Notes: generated by a model not told the origin, from the sequence alone. A stretch of DNA of 64,000 bases from Candidatus Latescibacterota bacterium (GCA_022824945.1 JAJDYX010000047.1:62001-126000); one strand, 5' to 3'; shown: positions 16,286 to 26,703, numbered from the stretch's first letter. Program-made: numbers and translations.

Positions 16286-18754
16286 TCAATTTGACGATAC
16301 GGCTTTGCCAAAGGCATTGGCAAAAATCAAAAAATCGCTAATTCCAATCATGCCATCACCATCCAGATCGAACTGCGCGTCATACCCATCACCGCCCTCA
16401 CTGAATCCAAACTGCGCCACAAAAATCAAAAAATCGCCAATGCCTATAATCCCATCGCCATCAAAATCGGGCGTTGGGGTCTTATCAAACAAGACCTCAA
16501 CACCTCTCTCCTGAAGAGCTGGAATATGTGTGTTGATAGCTGGCGCACTCAGCGGATTATCCACAAGATTCAACGTGGTCAGATTGGTTGCAGGCTCCAG
16601 CCCGGTCAAATCGCGGATATTGCGGTTGCTCGCGTCCAGAGCAGTCAAACTCGCCATGTCCTTCACCGTAATGGGTGCGAAACGCGACTTGTCCAGCGCA
16701 TCTCGGATGACTGCACGAAGGTTGGCATCGGGAATATTGACCACAGGCGTGACATAATCCGACATATCCCACAGTCTGATGGTACGATCATGAGAGGCTG
16801 AAGCCAACATCGTACCATCAGGTGAGAACGCCACAGAATAGCCCCCACTCGTATGCCCCTCAAGAATAGCGATATTTGTTCCAGTTGCAATGTCCCACAG
16901 CCTGACCGTTCTATCCTGTCCAGTGGAAGCGAGCGTTGTACCATCGGGAGAAAATGCCACAGATTCCATCCAATACACATACCCATCAAGGGTGGCGATA
17001 TTTGTTCTCGTCGCCACATCCCAAAGTTTGACCGTGTGATCATAAGATGCTGAAGCCAACATCGTACCATCGGGAGAAAATGCCACAGATAAGATCCAAC
17101 TCGTATGCCCATCAAGAGTGGCGATATTTGTTCCAGTTACAACGTCCCACAGTTTGATCGTATTATCTGCTGACCCAGAGGCGAATATTGTGCCATCGGG
17201 AGAAAACGCCACAGAGGTGACAAGCCGCATATGCCCGGAAAGAGTGGTGGTATTTGTTCTCGTCGCCACATCCCAAAGTTTGACCGTGTGATCATAAGAT
17301 GCTGAAGCCAACATCGTGCCATCGGGAGAAAATGCCACAGATGCGCCGCCCTCCACCTGTTCAAGGGTAGTGATATTTGTTCCAGTTGCAACGTCCCACA
17401 GTTTAATCGTGTTATCTGCTGACCCGGAGGCGAGTATTGTGCCATCGGGAGAAAACGCTACAGATAAGTTTAAATTCCCAGGTTCCCCCGCATATCCTTC
17501 AAGGGTGGTGATATTTGTTCCAGTTGCAACGTCCCATAGTTTAATCGTATTATCTACTGACCCGGAGGCGAGTATTGTGCCATCGGGAGAAAACACCACA
17601 GATGTGATTCGCCCCCCATGCCCCTCAAGGATTACGATGATATTGCGCTCTGTCGAACTGTTCCACAGTCCAAAAGACTCACCGCGAACATTCCCTTCCG
17701 TATCAACTGCCACGACATTAATTAGATGCGTGTTAGGATTAGAAAGACTCGTGCCGCCATCAGATGGAATAACACCATCATAATTAAATTCAACGACAGC
17801 ATCTCTTACATCATCCAGGCCACGGCACGCCTTCACTTCTAGATATCCTGCGGCGGAGTGAGGTGGTCTTGTTAAAACAAATAGGAGTACCTGATGAAGT
17901 TCCTCTAAATCGTTGACTCTAAGTTGAACAGAGACACTCTTTGAGTCTGCTGGATATTTACGCGGTGAAATGAGTTCGATGGTAGGCGGCGGCCCCTTTT
18001 CAATTGGGATATCGGGATTGAAGTAGGGATGTGCGGCCAAAAATTCGGCATTGCACGCAGATAGAGAGCGTCGTTGATCACCACCATAAGACATGATGTA
18101 CGCATCATCGTTGAAGTCGTGCGCTAATCCGAAAGCATGTCCGAGTTCATGTGCTGCTGTCCGCCAAATAAATTCGCCAGGGACCAACGCAGTACCACTA
18201 TTTTTTGACTGCCGGATAGCTGTTCCTACCGCCCTCCTACTAATTAAGCCTGTACTATTGTCAATGACAAGAAAGTAAATGTTCGCATTGAGATCAAACG
18301 CCTGTCCAATCTCGTTATATATATAGAAATGGGTGTTGTCAAGATAGTGACTATCAGGATGTTGACCATCCACGCGGTGAACCATTGGCTCGCCCTCTGC
18401 ATCGGTCTCAAAGCGAAAGGTCTTGTTTCTATATCCATGCGCCTGCATCTGTTCCGCATAAAACGTCTGAATCTGGCGAATTGTCACTTTCATTGAATCC
18501 ACCACCTCCTGACGAAATGGACGGTCATTCGGCAAGAAGTAGATCATCCTCACGGTGCGAGGTTCGCCTGCGTTTAAATTAAACGTTTGTTTTGGCGCAG
18601 CATACAAACTATCGCGCTCCTGCATGTCTTCGAAATCGAGAACTCTGCAAAAATGCACATCAGCCGATGGCGGCGAAGCATATCCAACAGACGATAGACA
18701 GAGCAGTGCAAACAAGCACGCGCTCAGGCTGAGCGTTTTGCAATCTATTCTCAT
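16286..18754 (-). CDS. Exported metzincin protease with seven WD40 units and EF-hand pair
   Basis: 822 residues. Order: signal peptide (1-26); metzincin-type domain with HELGHAFGLAH (first His at 202) and a Met-turn MSYG; beta-sandwich region (about 260-370); seven WD40 units (about 375-665, SVAFSPDGTxLAS…LWDVAT), exactly one propeller; a short leucine-rich stretch (about 670-755); two EF-hand/dockerin-like loops (about 765-818) at the C-terminus. AGGTGA precedes ATG 18754. It is a shorter paralog of the 1529-residue protein at 19681, separated from it by the small membrane protein at 18795. Likely secreted; natural substrate unknown. Confidence 0.85.
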   Translation of the reverse strand: MRIDCKTLSLSACLFALLCLSSVGYASPPSADVHFCRVLDFEDMQERDSLYAAPKQTFNLNAGEPRTVRMIYFLPNDRPFRQEVVDSMKVTIRQIQTFYAEQMQAHGYRNKTFRFETDAEGEPMVHRVDGQHPDSHYLDNTHFYIYNEIGQAFDLNANIYFLVIDNSTGLISRRAVGTAIRQSKNSGTALVPGEFIWRTAAHELGHAFGLAHDFNDDAYIMSYGGDQRRSLSACNAEFLAAHPYFNPDIPIEKGPPPTIELISPRKYPADSKSVSVQLRVNDLEELHQVLLFVLTRPPHSAAGYLEVKACRGLDDVRDAVVEFNYDGVIPSDGGTSLSNPNTHLINVVAVDTEGNVRGESFGLWNSSTERNIIVILEGHGGRITSVVFSPDGTILASGSVDNTIKLWDVATGTNITTLEGYAGEPGNLNLSVAFSPDGTILASGSADNTIKLWDVATGTNITTLEQVEGGASVAFSPDGTMLASASYDHTVKLWDVATRTNTTTLSGHMRLVTSVAFSPDGTIFASGSADNTIKLWDVVTGTNIATLDGHTSWILSVAFSPDGTMLASASYDHTVKLWDVATRTNIATLDGYVYWMESVAFSPDGTTLASTGQDRTVRLWDIATGTNIAILEGHTSGGYSVAFSPDGTMLASASHDRTIRLWDMSDYVTPVVNIPDANLRAVIRDALDKSRFAPITVKDMASLTALDASNRNIRDLTGLEPATNLTTLNLVDNPLSAPAINTHIPALQERGVEVLFDKTPTPDFDGDGIIGIGDFLIFVAQFGFSEGGDGYDAQFDLDGDGMIGISDFLIFANAFGKAVSSN

Positions 18755-18794
18755 GAAATCACCTCATCTATTTGAGCGGATTTTGGAGAGCTAC

Positions 18795-19646
18795 TTAAAA
18801 CCGCAACGTAGCCACCGCCGACAAATTGCCATCGCGGTCAGGTGTGAAACCGATCGAGAAACGGCGGACTTTAATTTTATTTCGGAATAGCTCGGACATA
18901 ATTAGAGACCCGATGACCGAGCCGGTAAAAAAGGTGTAGTTATCTGCTAATGCAAAACCTAATCCACCTCCTATCAGACTACCGACCATTGTATAGAAGA
19001 TTCTATCGTATGGATCAATCCAACTCACCCCGATCGGCACCCCGATAACATAGCCAATTCCCCCCAAAGCAATAACATCTTCCACACCTTCACCCGTCTT
19101 ACTACCGGCCAAGACTCCCAGACCCCCGAGAAGGCCGCCCCCAAGCGCACCGCCAAATAACTTTTTGATAATTCGACTATCTCTGGTATCCAGTTCATAT
19201 TCCCTATCCATAACGCGTCTGGCCTGCTGAAGTTGGCTCGCATTATCACCGACCATCAAAATACCAATCCTATCCACCGGTATTCGCCTTCTCAAGCCGC
19301 CCTGATAAACCGTCAACTCGGTTTCATCCATTTCTCGGACAAATCCCTCCACCGTCTCAGCCTTTCCATACTCTCCGCGATACGTCACTTCGACATAGCG
19401 ACCTTTAGGGACGATCACTTGACTCGCGCGCTCACCAACATACCAATCAACTACCTCATATCCGTCATTGCCCTCCGTGTTAGCATTGACATCCCCATTA
19501 CTATTCGCATAACTGCCCCCCAACAACAACCCCTTAGAGGGAAAAAACGGCGGCTGATTGCGCGGCAAAAAATTCACAAAATCATCACCTGCGGCGGCTG
19601 AAAAACCCACAACGAGTAAACCGAGCGTTATGCACACTATCCTCAT
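18795..19646 (-). CDS. Sm-like/glycine-zipper membrane protein, type B
   Basis: 283 residues, no named family recognised. Signal peptide (1-19). One Sm-like beta unit (about 80-130: RYVEVTYRG…VEGFVREMDETELTVY…IPVDRIGILMV). Glycine-rich segments (about 163-245: GGALGGGLLGGLG, IGGGLGFALA) of glycine-zipper type. It ends with a beta hairpin closing in ATLRF. A close relative lies at 25855 (shared GVPIGVSWIDPYDR / GAPIGVSLCDPHDR, IMSELFR, AVATLR). Position between the two metzincin-WD40 genes suggests an accessory envelope role, but function is unknown. Confidence 0.7.
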   Translation of the reverse strand: MRIVCITLGLLVVGFSAAAGDDFVNFLPRNQPPFFPSKGLLLGGSYANSNGDVNANTEGNDGYEVVDWYVGERASQVIVPKGRYVEVTYRGEYGKAETVEGFVREMDETELTVYQGGLRRRIPVDRIGILMVGDNASQLQQARRVMDREYELDTRDSRIIKKLFGGALGGGLLGGLGVLAGSKTGEGVEDVIALGGIGYVIGVPIGVSWIDPYDRIFYTMVGSLIGGGLGFALADNYTFFTGSVIGSLIMSELFRNKIKVRRFSIGFTPDRDGNLSAVATLRF

Positions 19647-19680
19647 AAGAGTACCCTCCTGAATCCTTTATTCGTAACCA

Positions 19681-22600
19681 TCAATTTGATGATACGACCT
19701 TGCCGAAGGCATTGGCAAAAATCAGAAAATCCCCGAATCCAATTATGCCATCACCATCCAGATCAAACCACACGTCATAACCCTCATCGTCTTCACTGAA
19801 CCCAAACTGCGCCACAAAAAGCAAAAAGTCAGCAAAGCCAACAACACCATCACCATCAAAATCGGGCGTTGGCGTCTTGTCAAACAAGACCTCAACGCCT
19901 CTGTCCTGAAGCGCTGGAATATGCGTGTTGATAGACAACGAACTCAACCGATTATCCACAAGATTCAACGCGGTCAGATTGGTTGCAAACTCAAGCCCGG
20001 TCAGATCGCGGATATTGCGATTGCTCGCGTCCAGAGCAGTCAAACTCGCCATGTCAGTAGTAGTAATGGGTGAAAAACGCGACTTGTCCAGCGCATCTCG
20101 AATCACCGCTCTGAGGTTTACATCGGGAATATTGATCACAGGCGTGATATACTCCGACACATCCCACAGCAGAGCCGTGCCATCACCAGAGCCTGACGCG
20201 AGGATTGTGCCATAAGATGAAAACGCCGTAGAAGTGACTGTACTTGTATGTCCCTCAAATGTAGCGATAGATCGTTCTGTCGCTACATCCCACAGTTTGA
20301 TCGTTTTATCATCTGACCCGGCAAGCGTTGTGCCATCCGGAGAAAACGATATAGAAATAACCGGACTCGTATATCCCCCGAATGTGGCGATAGTTTCCCT
20401 CGTCGCCACATCCCACAGTTTGATCGTTTTATCATCTGATCCGGCAAGCGTTGTGCCATCCGGAGAAAACGATATAGAATTGACCCAAATATTGTGCGGA
20501 AGGATAGCAATATTTTGTCCCGTCTCTACGTCCCAAAGCCTAATCGTGTTATCAAAAGACCCAGAAGCGAGTATTTTCCCATCGGGTGAAAATGCCACAG
20601 AACGGACTTCGGACGTATGACCCTCAAGGTCGGCGATATTCTCTCCTGTCACAATGTTCCATAATCTGACCTTATCATATGTACCGGCGACAAGTATTTT
20701 TCCATCTGGTGAAAATGCCACAGAATGGATCGAACCCTTATGCTCAAGAGTAATAATTGTTTGGCCTGTCTCCACATCCCACAGCTTGATACCAGCCAAC
20801 GAATTCGTAGCCAGCATTTTTTCATCTGGTGAAAACGCCACTACCGAGTTCGAACCCGTACGCGTCTCAAGTGTGGCAACCTCGCGTCCTGTCGCCACGT
20901 CCCACAACGCGACCTCACCCTCTGATCCAGAAGCGAGAATTGCGCCATTCGGTGATAATGCTATAGAACGGATCCCAGATAGATGCCCCGTAAGGGTAGA
21001 AACATTTTGTGTCGCCAGGTCCCACAGCCTGACTGTACCATCATCTGATCCAGAAGCAAGGGTTGTCCCAACAGGTGAAAATGCTACAGAATAGACCCAA
21101 TCTTTATGCTCCTCAAGAGTGGCGATATTTATCCCTGTAGCAACTTCCCATAGCTTAACCGCATTACGATTCAATCCCACGGCAAAAATAGCTCCATCGG
21201 GAGAAAACGCTATAGAAGAGATCCATTGATTTATACCCGAAATGTCTATATGCCTATAGGTCGCGATATTTTCTTTTGTCGCAATATCCCACAGCTTGAC
21301 TGTGCCATCCCTTGATCCCGAAGCGAGGATTGTGCCGTCGATTGAAAACACAACAGAATAAATAGTGCTGTTATATCCTCTAAAGGCCGCAATATTTTCT
21401 TTTGTAGCAACATCCCATAGCCTAACTGTTTCATCCCAAGAACCCGAAGCGAGGATTTGTCCATCGGGTGAAAATACAACAGAAGTGACAAAATTTGTAT
21501 GCTCCACAAGGGTAGCAATATTTTCTCTTGTCCCGACATCCCACAGTTTGATCGTTCGATCATAAGAACCCGAAGCGAGCGTTATTCCATCAGACGAAAA
21601 TGCAACAGAAGTGACCCCACTCCTATGCCCTTCAAGGGTGGCAATATTTTCTTTTGTCGCAATATCCCATAGCTTGACTGTGCCATCCCTTGATCCCGAA
21701 GCGAGAATCACGCCATTCCGCGAGAACGACACAGAAGTAACTTCATCCCTATGCCCGGTGAGTAGTGCGCGTTCACTGGATGTTCCTACATCGTAAAGCC
21801 ACACACCGATGCCACTTGCCACAGCGAGGCGTTGACCATTTGGCGAAAATGCCAATGCTCTATCACCTTTACCCATGTGTCCTTTTCCCAGGCGGATCAT
21901 TGCGCCATCAGGTAAATGCCATGTGGGATAGTCACCACTCTCAACCGGTGTGATAGGCGTTCCAACCCCCATAGTGTTAAAAGTCACGTCAATACCAACA
22001 ACTGATACCTCAACAGTATTTGTTCCCGGATTAGGACCAAGCGTAAGAATACTCTCTGCTCTGCCGTTGGCATCAGTTATAGCATTCTCAACAGTGAACC
22101 TCCCATTGAGCTTGCCGTTTCCTGCGGCGACAGTAAACCTGACCTCTGCACCTTCAAATACAGCACCGTACTGATCTCGCACCTCAACAATAAATGGGTT
22201 CGTCAACTCTGCTCCCGGCATGCTCTGCTGGTTATCTCCCGAGATTTTTACAAGTGTTTGAGAACGAGGCTGCGTCCATTCAGATGTATCCCACAGTTCG
22301 ACCATGCTATCCCCTGAACTAAAGGCGAGCATGGTGCCGTTGTGTGAAAAGAATATAGAATCAATCCAACCATCGCGCGGAAAGCCAGCAATATGTCGCC
22401 CGGTAGCAACATCCCATAGCTTGACTGTGCCATTCGCCGCTCCCGAGGCGAGTATTGTGCCATCGGGGAAAAACGCTACAGAAGCTACATCACTAATATG
22501 TCCCTCAAGGGTGGCAATATTTTCTCCTGTTAATACATCCCACAGCTTGACTATGTCATCTCCAGCACCGGAGGCAAGCATCGTGCCATCGGGTGAAAAT

Positions 22601-24270
22601 GACACAGAATAGACTCTATCCGTATGCCCTTCAAGAGTGGTGATACTCGTCTTCGTCGCAACATCCCACAACTTGACCGTGTTATCATAAGACCCAGAAG
22701 CGAGCGTTGTGCCGTCAGGTGAAAACGCCACAGAATAGACATCATGAGTATGTCCCTCAAGGGTAGCGATATTTTCTCTTGTGACAACATCCCATAGCTT
22801 AACCGTGTTATCCCTTGACCCGGAAGCAAGCATCGTACCATCGGGTGAAAATGACACAGAACGGACCCCCCAATCATGTCCGTCAAGGTCAGCGATATGT
22901 TGCCTGGTTTCAACATCCCACAATTTGATCGAATTATTCCTTGATCTTGACCCCGAAGCAAGCATTTTCCCATCGGGTGAAAATGATACTGAATAAACAT
23001 AGCTCGTATGCCCTTCAAGGATGGCGATATTCGTCTTCGTCGCAACATCCCACAGTCTGATAGAGTTATCTCTTGACCCGGAAGCAAGTATCTTCCCATC
23101 GGGTGAAAATGACACAGAATAGACTCTATCCGTATGCCCCTCAAAGGTGGCGATATGATTTGGTGAAATTTCCAAAAGATCAAAAGGTAATCCGCTCACA
23201 TTCCCTTCGGTATCAACTACCTCGACATAAATCCGATGTTCCACAGGGTCGGAAAGACTCGTATAGCCAAGAGATGGAATAACACCATTATAATCAAATT
23301 CAATAACAGCGTCTTGTTGTCCCTTTAATCCACGGCAGGTCTTCGCTTCAAGAAATCCAGCGGCGATATGAGGTGCTCTTGTTCTAACAAAAAGGAACAC
23401 CTGATGAAGTCCTTCTGAATCGCTGACTTTGAGTTGGATAGAAATACTTTTTGAACCTGCTGGATATTCCCTTGATGAAAGAAGTTCGATAGTCGGCGGC
23501 GGCGCTTCTTCAGTTGGGGTATCGAGATTGAAGTAGGGATGTACAGCCAAATATTCAGCATTACATACTGATAATTGATCGCTACTTGTTCCATAGGACA
23601 TCACATACGCATCATCGTTGAAATCGTGCGCCAATCCAAAGGCATGTCCGAGTTCATGTGCCGCTATTTTAAAGCTAAATTCACCGGGAAATAACGTATC
23701 ACCGCCATTTTTACCTCGTCGGGCTCCTACACCTGATACATGCTGACCATCCTGAACAATTGCACTTATACTATTGTCAACCACGATGAAGTAAATATTC
23801 TCCATCACATCAAACGCCTGTTCAATCTCGCCAAACACAGTATTTGTCGTATTGTTGAGATAGTGACTATCGGGGTGTTGACCATCCATGCGATGAACCA
23901 TTGGCTCACCCTGAGCATCGGTCTCAAAGCGAAAGGTCTTGTTACCGTGTCCATGCGCCTGCATCTGCTCGGCAAAAAAGGTCTGAATCTGACGAATTGT
24001 AACTTTCATAGAATCCACCACTTCCTGGCGAAAGGGACGATCATTCGGCAAGAAGTAGATCATCCGCACCGTACGGGGTTCGCCAACGTTCAAATCGAGC
24101 GCGTGCTTCGTGGCAACATACAAACTATCGCGCACCCGCATGTCTTCGAAATCGAGAACCCTGCAAAAATGCACATCACCCGATGGCGGCGAAGCATAGC
24201 CAACAGACGATAGACAGAGCAAGGCAAACAAACACGCGCTTACCCTGAGTATCTTGCATTTTATGCTCAT
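19681..24270 (-). CDS. Giant exported metzincin with 21 WD40 units, Ig-like domain and EF-hand pair
   Basis: 1529 residues. Order: signal peptide (1-26); metzincin domain with HELGHAFGLAH (first His at 205) and Met-turn MSYG; beta-sandwich (about 265-365); seven WD40 units (about 370-665); a Big_1/invasin-type Ig-like domain (about 675-770: NPFIVEVRDQYGA, ITDANGRAES); fourteen further WD40 units (about 785-1372); a short leucine-rich stretch; two EF-hand loops (about 1468-1527). The 21 units equal three seven-bladed propellers. GAGGTG precedes ATG 24270. Same architecture as the gene at 16286 with an inserted Ig-like domain and two extra propellers. Secreted protease or adhesin; substrate unknown. 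Confidence 0.85.
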   Translation of the reverse strand: MSIKCKILRVSACLFALLCLSSVGYASPPSGDVHFCRVLDFEDMRVRDSLYVATKHALDLNVGEPRTVRMIYFLPNDRPFRQEVVDSMKVTIRQIQTFFAEQMQAHGHGNKTFRFETDAQGEPMVHRMDGQHPDSHYLNNTTNTVFGEIEQAFDVMENIYFIVVDNSISAIVQDGQHVSGVGARRGKNGGDTLFPGEFSFKIAAHELGHAFGLAHDFNDDAYVMSYGTSSDQLSVCNAEYLAVHPYFNLDTPTEEAPPPTIELLSSREYPAGSKSISIQLKVSDSEGLHQVFLFVRTRAPHIAAGFLEAKTCRGLKGQQDAVIEFDYNGVIPSLGYTSLSDPVEHRIYVEVVDTEGNVSGLPFDLLEISPNHIATFEGHTDRVYSVSFSPDGKILASGSRDNSIRLWDVATKTNIAILEGHTSYVYSVSFSPDGKMLASGSRSRNNSIKLWDVETRQHIADLDGHDWGVRSVSFSPDGTMLASGSRDNTVKLWDVVTRENIATLEGHTHDVYSVAFSPDGTTLASGSYDNTVKLWDVATKTSITTLEGHTDRVYSVSFSPDGTMLASGAGDDIVKLWDVLTGENIATLEGHISDVASVAFFPDGTILASGAANGTVKLWDVATGRHIAGFPRDGWIDSIFFSHNGTMLAFSSGDSMVELWDTSEWTQPRSQTLVKISGDNQQSMPGAELTNPFIVEVRDQYGAVFEGAEVRFTVAAGNGKLNGRFTVENAITDANGRAESILTLGPNPGTNTVEVSVVGIDVTFNTMGVGTPITPVESGDYPTWHLPDGAMIRLGKGHMGKGDRALAFSPNGQRLAVASGIGVWLYDVGTSSERALLTGHRDEVTSVSFSRNGVILASGSRDGTVKLWDIATKENIATLEGHRSGVTSVAFSSDGITLASGSYDRTIKLWDVGTRENIATLVEHTNFVTSVVFSPDGQILASGSWDETVRLWDVATKENIAAFRGYNSTIYSVVFSIDGTILASGSRDGTVKLWDIATKENIATYRHIDISGINQWISSIAFSPDGAIFAVGLNRNAVKLWEVATGINIATLEEHKDWVYSVAFSPVGTTLASGSDDGTVRLWDLATQNVSTLTGHLSGIRSIALSPNGAILASGSEGEVALWDVATGREVATLETRTGSNSVVAFSPDEKMLATNSLAGIKLWDVETGQTIITLEHKGSIHSVAFSPDGKILVAGTYDKVRLWNIVTGENIADLEGHTSEVRSVAFSPDGKILASGSFDNTIRLWDVETGQNIAILPHNIWVNSISFSPDGTTLAGSDDKTIKLWDVATRETIATFGGYTSPVISISFSPDGTTLAGSDDKTIKLWDVATERSIATFEGHTSTVTSTAFSSYGTILASGSGDGTALLWDVSEYITPVINIPDVNLRAVIRDALDKSRFSPITTTDMASLTALDASNRNIRDLTGLEFATNLTALNLVDNRLSSLSINTHIPALQDRGVEVLFDKTPTPDFDGDGVVGFADFLLFVAQFGFSEDDEGYDVWFDLDGDGIIGFGDFLIFANAFGKVVSSN

Positions 24271-24446
24271 GACATCACCTCATCCTTTCTCCGACCATTT
24301 CGAAAACGCCACATACAAGCGCGATCTTAAGGGAGATTTCATTCACTATAAGTATAGGTGCAATTTATGTAGCAACCTCAGGTGTGATAGCGCAATCACA
24401 TCAATGAGCATCCCCAGCCGCATATTCTGTAGAACAGACCCTGACA

Positions 24447-25556
24447 TTAGAAATTAAACGTGAGTGCAGCGCGAAGCCCTTTTGTAGATGTGGGCGCAAG
24501 GCTCAAGTTGAGGCGTTGCGGCGATACTTTGACCCATTTGTCGGATTTTGTTGCAGCACCAATAAGGGTGGAAAGAACACAAATAGGTATAGATATGTAT
24601 CCTAAAACATAGAGTAATGCTATAGCTCCCGTAGGATCGTCAGGTTTGTCAAGATCAACATTTGCATATACGAGAAAAAAAATCCCAGCTCCAACACCAA
24701 GGCCAATAGCCATTCCTTTTTCCGTGTTTCTCTGTCCAATGTTCACTTCAAAATTGGAAATCGCAGAATGGGGCACTTCAAAAAATGTACCTCCTCTTTG
24801 GATAACCAGTGTGTCCGATGTCATTTTGATGAATCTGCCAACCACCTGTCTCTTCCAGATTGAAGGGACCTGGACACGCACTTCGGTATAGTCTCCATTT
24901 TCAAGGTGTCTTTGGACCTGATGTTTTGCATTTTTCCATGCTTCAATACTCTGCGCATATTGTGAGATAACGAGGGTATCAATGTCCCTGTATGCTATTG
25001 TTTTCGAAATTCTCAATGGCAATGGCACTCTAATCACGATATGAACAGAGTCTTGCCTGGTAATTCTTCCAGTTACAATATCTTCTCCACCTTCTGATGT
25101 GTAAATAACATGGGCATACCATCCCTTCCTAATCTTTGAAAGATCAATCTACTCCCTTGACATGATCGTGATGGCCTTCAACTCTTCCTCTTTTTTTTTC
25201 TTTTTAATAAACTGATTCACCTCATTCATCTGCTTTAGGGTGTTTGATTCGTTGCTCATGAATACGGACACGACTTTATCATAAGAAATAGTCTTCTTTT
25301 TTTTCATACCTCCACTCCGAACCGTAAACGAAGTTTTACCAATCGCATCAATCCACCCCTTCTCCTATTTCTGTTTGCCTTTGCTATCGTAATATGTGAC
25401 TGCAACATAGGTATCTTGAACCAACGTATTGGCATTGACCTCTGTGCCTTGTAGATATGTGGCTGCGTGTGCGAGTGTTGGCATCATCACATTGAGCAAG
25501 AGGGCTGTAGTGACCAGGATGGCGATGGCTCTACTCGCATTGTATTCGGCGTGCAT
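24447..25556 (-). pseudogene. Sm-like/glycine-rich membrane protein, type A, with two in-frame TAG codons
   Basis: One reading frame runs from ATG 25556 (AGGAGA upstream, signal peptide ending AHAATYLQGTEV) to TAA 24447, interrupted by TAG at 25367-25365 and TAG at 25151-25149. Across both stops it aligns with the paralog at 26704-27798: KQK-stop-EKGWIDAI against KQKLSKGWIDAI, and the second stop sits where the paralog has the Gln of RGQIDSS. No frameshift is needed. The segments before, between and after the stops carry the three Sm-like units, glycine-rich membrane segment and terminal hairpin (ALTFNF). A start at GTG 25037 could still give a 196-residue remnant. TAG ends other genes here, so recoding is unlikely. 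Confidence 0.75.
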
Positions 25557-25647
25557 GGGATTTCTCCTTTTGTGCCGTACAAAAAAAATCGCATTTCGTT
25601 CCTTATCTACGCAAGGCGCAGTATGACGAGTTGACAACTGCGTGTTT

Positions 25648-25671
25648 CGACACCCCAAAAAAGGGGTGTCG
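25648..25671. other. GC-rich hairpin in 298-bp gap
   Basis: CGACACCCC (25648-25656), A6 loop, GGGGTGTCG (25663-25671): a perfect 9-bp stem. It could act as a transcript stabiliser or terminator for the minus-strand gene at 25855, but no T-run follows on that strand. Confidence 0.45.
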
Positions 25672-25675
25672 GGCA

Positions 25676-25814
25676 TTGTCAACAGTCACGCAGGAATAGA
25701 AATGCGGGAATGTCCTACCTATTTACCGAAACATGGGGGATCAGTCCATGTCTATATTCGGCTATTGTATTCAGCAGATACCCGACATCACGGAACCTGC
25801 TTGACTGTTGACAA
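25676..25814. repeat. 139-bp segment bounded by 19-bp inverted repeats
   Basis: TTGTCAACAGTCACGCAGG (25676-25694) matches the reverse complement of 25796-25814 at 18 of 19 positions. The 101 bases between have no open frame. This is the size and shape of a miniature inverted-repeat element, or of a paired regulatory site. I see no clear target-site duplication. Confidence 0.45.
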
Positions 25815-25854
25815 AAATAAAATATATCATTCCCGCGGTTTTTCAAATATTTTT

Positions 25855-26652
25855 TCAATAACGAAGCGTAGCAACAGCGAATACTCTGCCTTTGGGACCG
25901 GGTAGCAGACCGATGGAGACACGACGATCCTCTAACGGTCTGCGGAACAACTCGGACATGATCGCCGCGCCAATAAGGGGACTGATAACAAGGGCTGGCC
26001 AGAGTTTTTGTGCGGTCTTTTCGTCCACCTTAAGCACCGCAAGACTTACTGTACTTCCCATCAGGCTGCCTGCCAATGAATAGGTAAATCGATCATGTGG
26101 ATCACATAAGCTCACGCCGATAGGCGCACCGACTACCCAGCCAATCCCGCCACCGATTGCAAGTGGTGCAAAAAAGCATCCTGGATCTTTAGATCGGCAG
26201 TCACCCATCGCTGCGGCGATTCCGGTCCCCACAATGCCGGATAAGAACCCAGCAAGAGCACCGCAGCCCAACTTTTTGGTCATTCGCGAGTTCCCGTTCT
26301 CCTTTTTCACAGAAAGCGAATCAGGCGTCTCTTTAAGCCTGTCTATTTCACGGTCAGACTCTGCAAGGATCAGCTTTTGAATGTGCTCAAAAGCTATCTG
26401 TTCCTGCCATAGACCACGTCCAATAGTCAAACGCTCTCGATCAACAGCTTTAATGTATCCTCGTGCAGTGTCCAATTTCTTCCACTCCCTTGAGACTTGA
26501 TCCCGTTCACCAGTTCCATAGATTACCTCGACATAGGCACCAACTTCAACCTTACTGCTGTCAATCTCACCGGCTTCAAGGACCATCTCCGCTGGCAAGA
26601 CCTCTGGCATACACATGCCCAGAACCAAAATGATTGCTGCTATTCGTGCCAT
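25855..26652 (-). CDS. Sm-like/glycine-zipper membrane protein, type B
   Basis: 265 residues, no named family recognised. Signal peptide (1-21), a single Sm-like beta unit (about 37-95: GAYVEVIYG…ARGYIKAVDRERLTIG…IAFEHIQKLIL), then glycine/alanine-rich hydrophobic segments (about 127-210) containing four cysteines, and a terminal hairpin RRVSIGLLP…AVATLRY. AGGAGA precedes ATG 26652. Paralog of the gene at 18795. It sits between two type A paralogs, both damaged. Envelope location is inferred from the signal peptide and glycine-zipper-like segments; function unknown. Confidence 0.7.
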   Translation of the reverse strand: MARIAAIILVLGMCMPEVLPAEMVLEAGEIDSSKVEVGAYVEVIYGTGERDQVSREWKKLDTARGYIKAVDRERLTIGRGLWQEQIAFEHIQKLILAESDREIDRLKETPDSLSVKKENGNSRMTKKLGCGALAGFLSGIVGTGIAAAMGDCRSKDPGCFFAPLAIGGGIGWVVGAPIGVSLCDPHDRFTYSLAGSLMGSTVSLAVLKVDEKTAQKLWPALVISPLIGAAIMSELFRRPLEDRRVSIGLLPGPKGRVFAVATLRY

Positions 26653-26703
26653 AAATTTCTCCTATTGAAATACGTGAACATAGTCGTTAGCTCGGTCCCT
26701 GAA

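Noticed and set aside
20000-24000. WD40-coding DNA as a CRISPR or satellite array
   Set aside because: The repeats are about 126 bp, diverged and in a single reading frame, so they are protein repeats.
24447-25556. Stop-codon recoding (TAG as amino acid) in the type A gene
   Set aside because: TAG ends several intact genes here (for example at 1044, 8268, 15664 and 57543), so nonsense mutation or sequence error is simpler.
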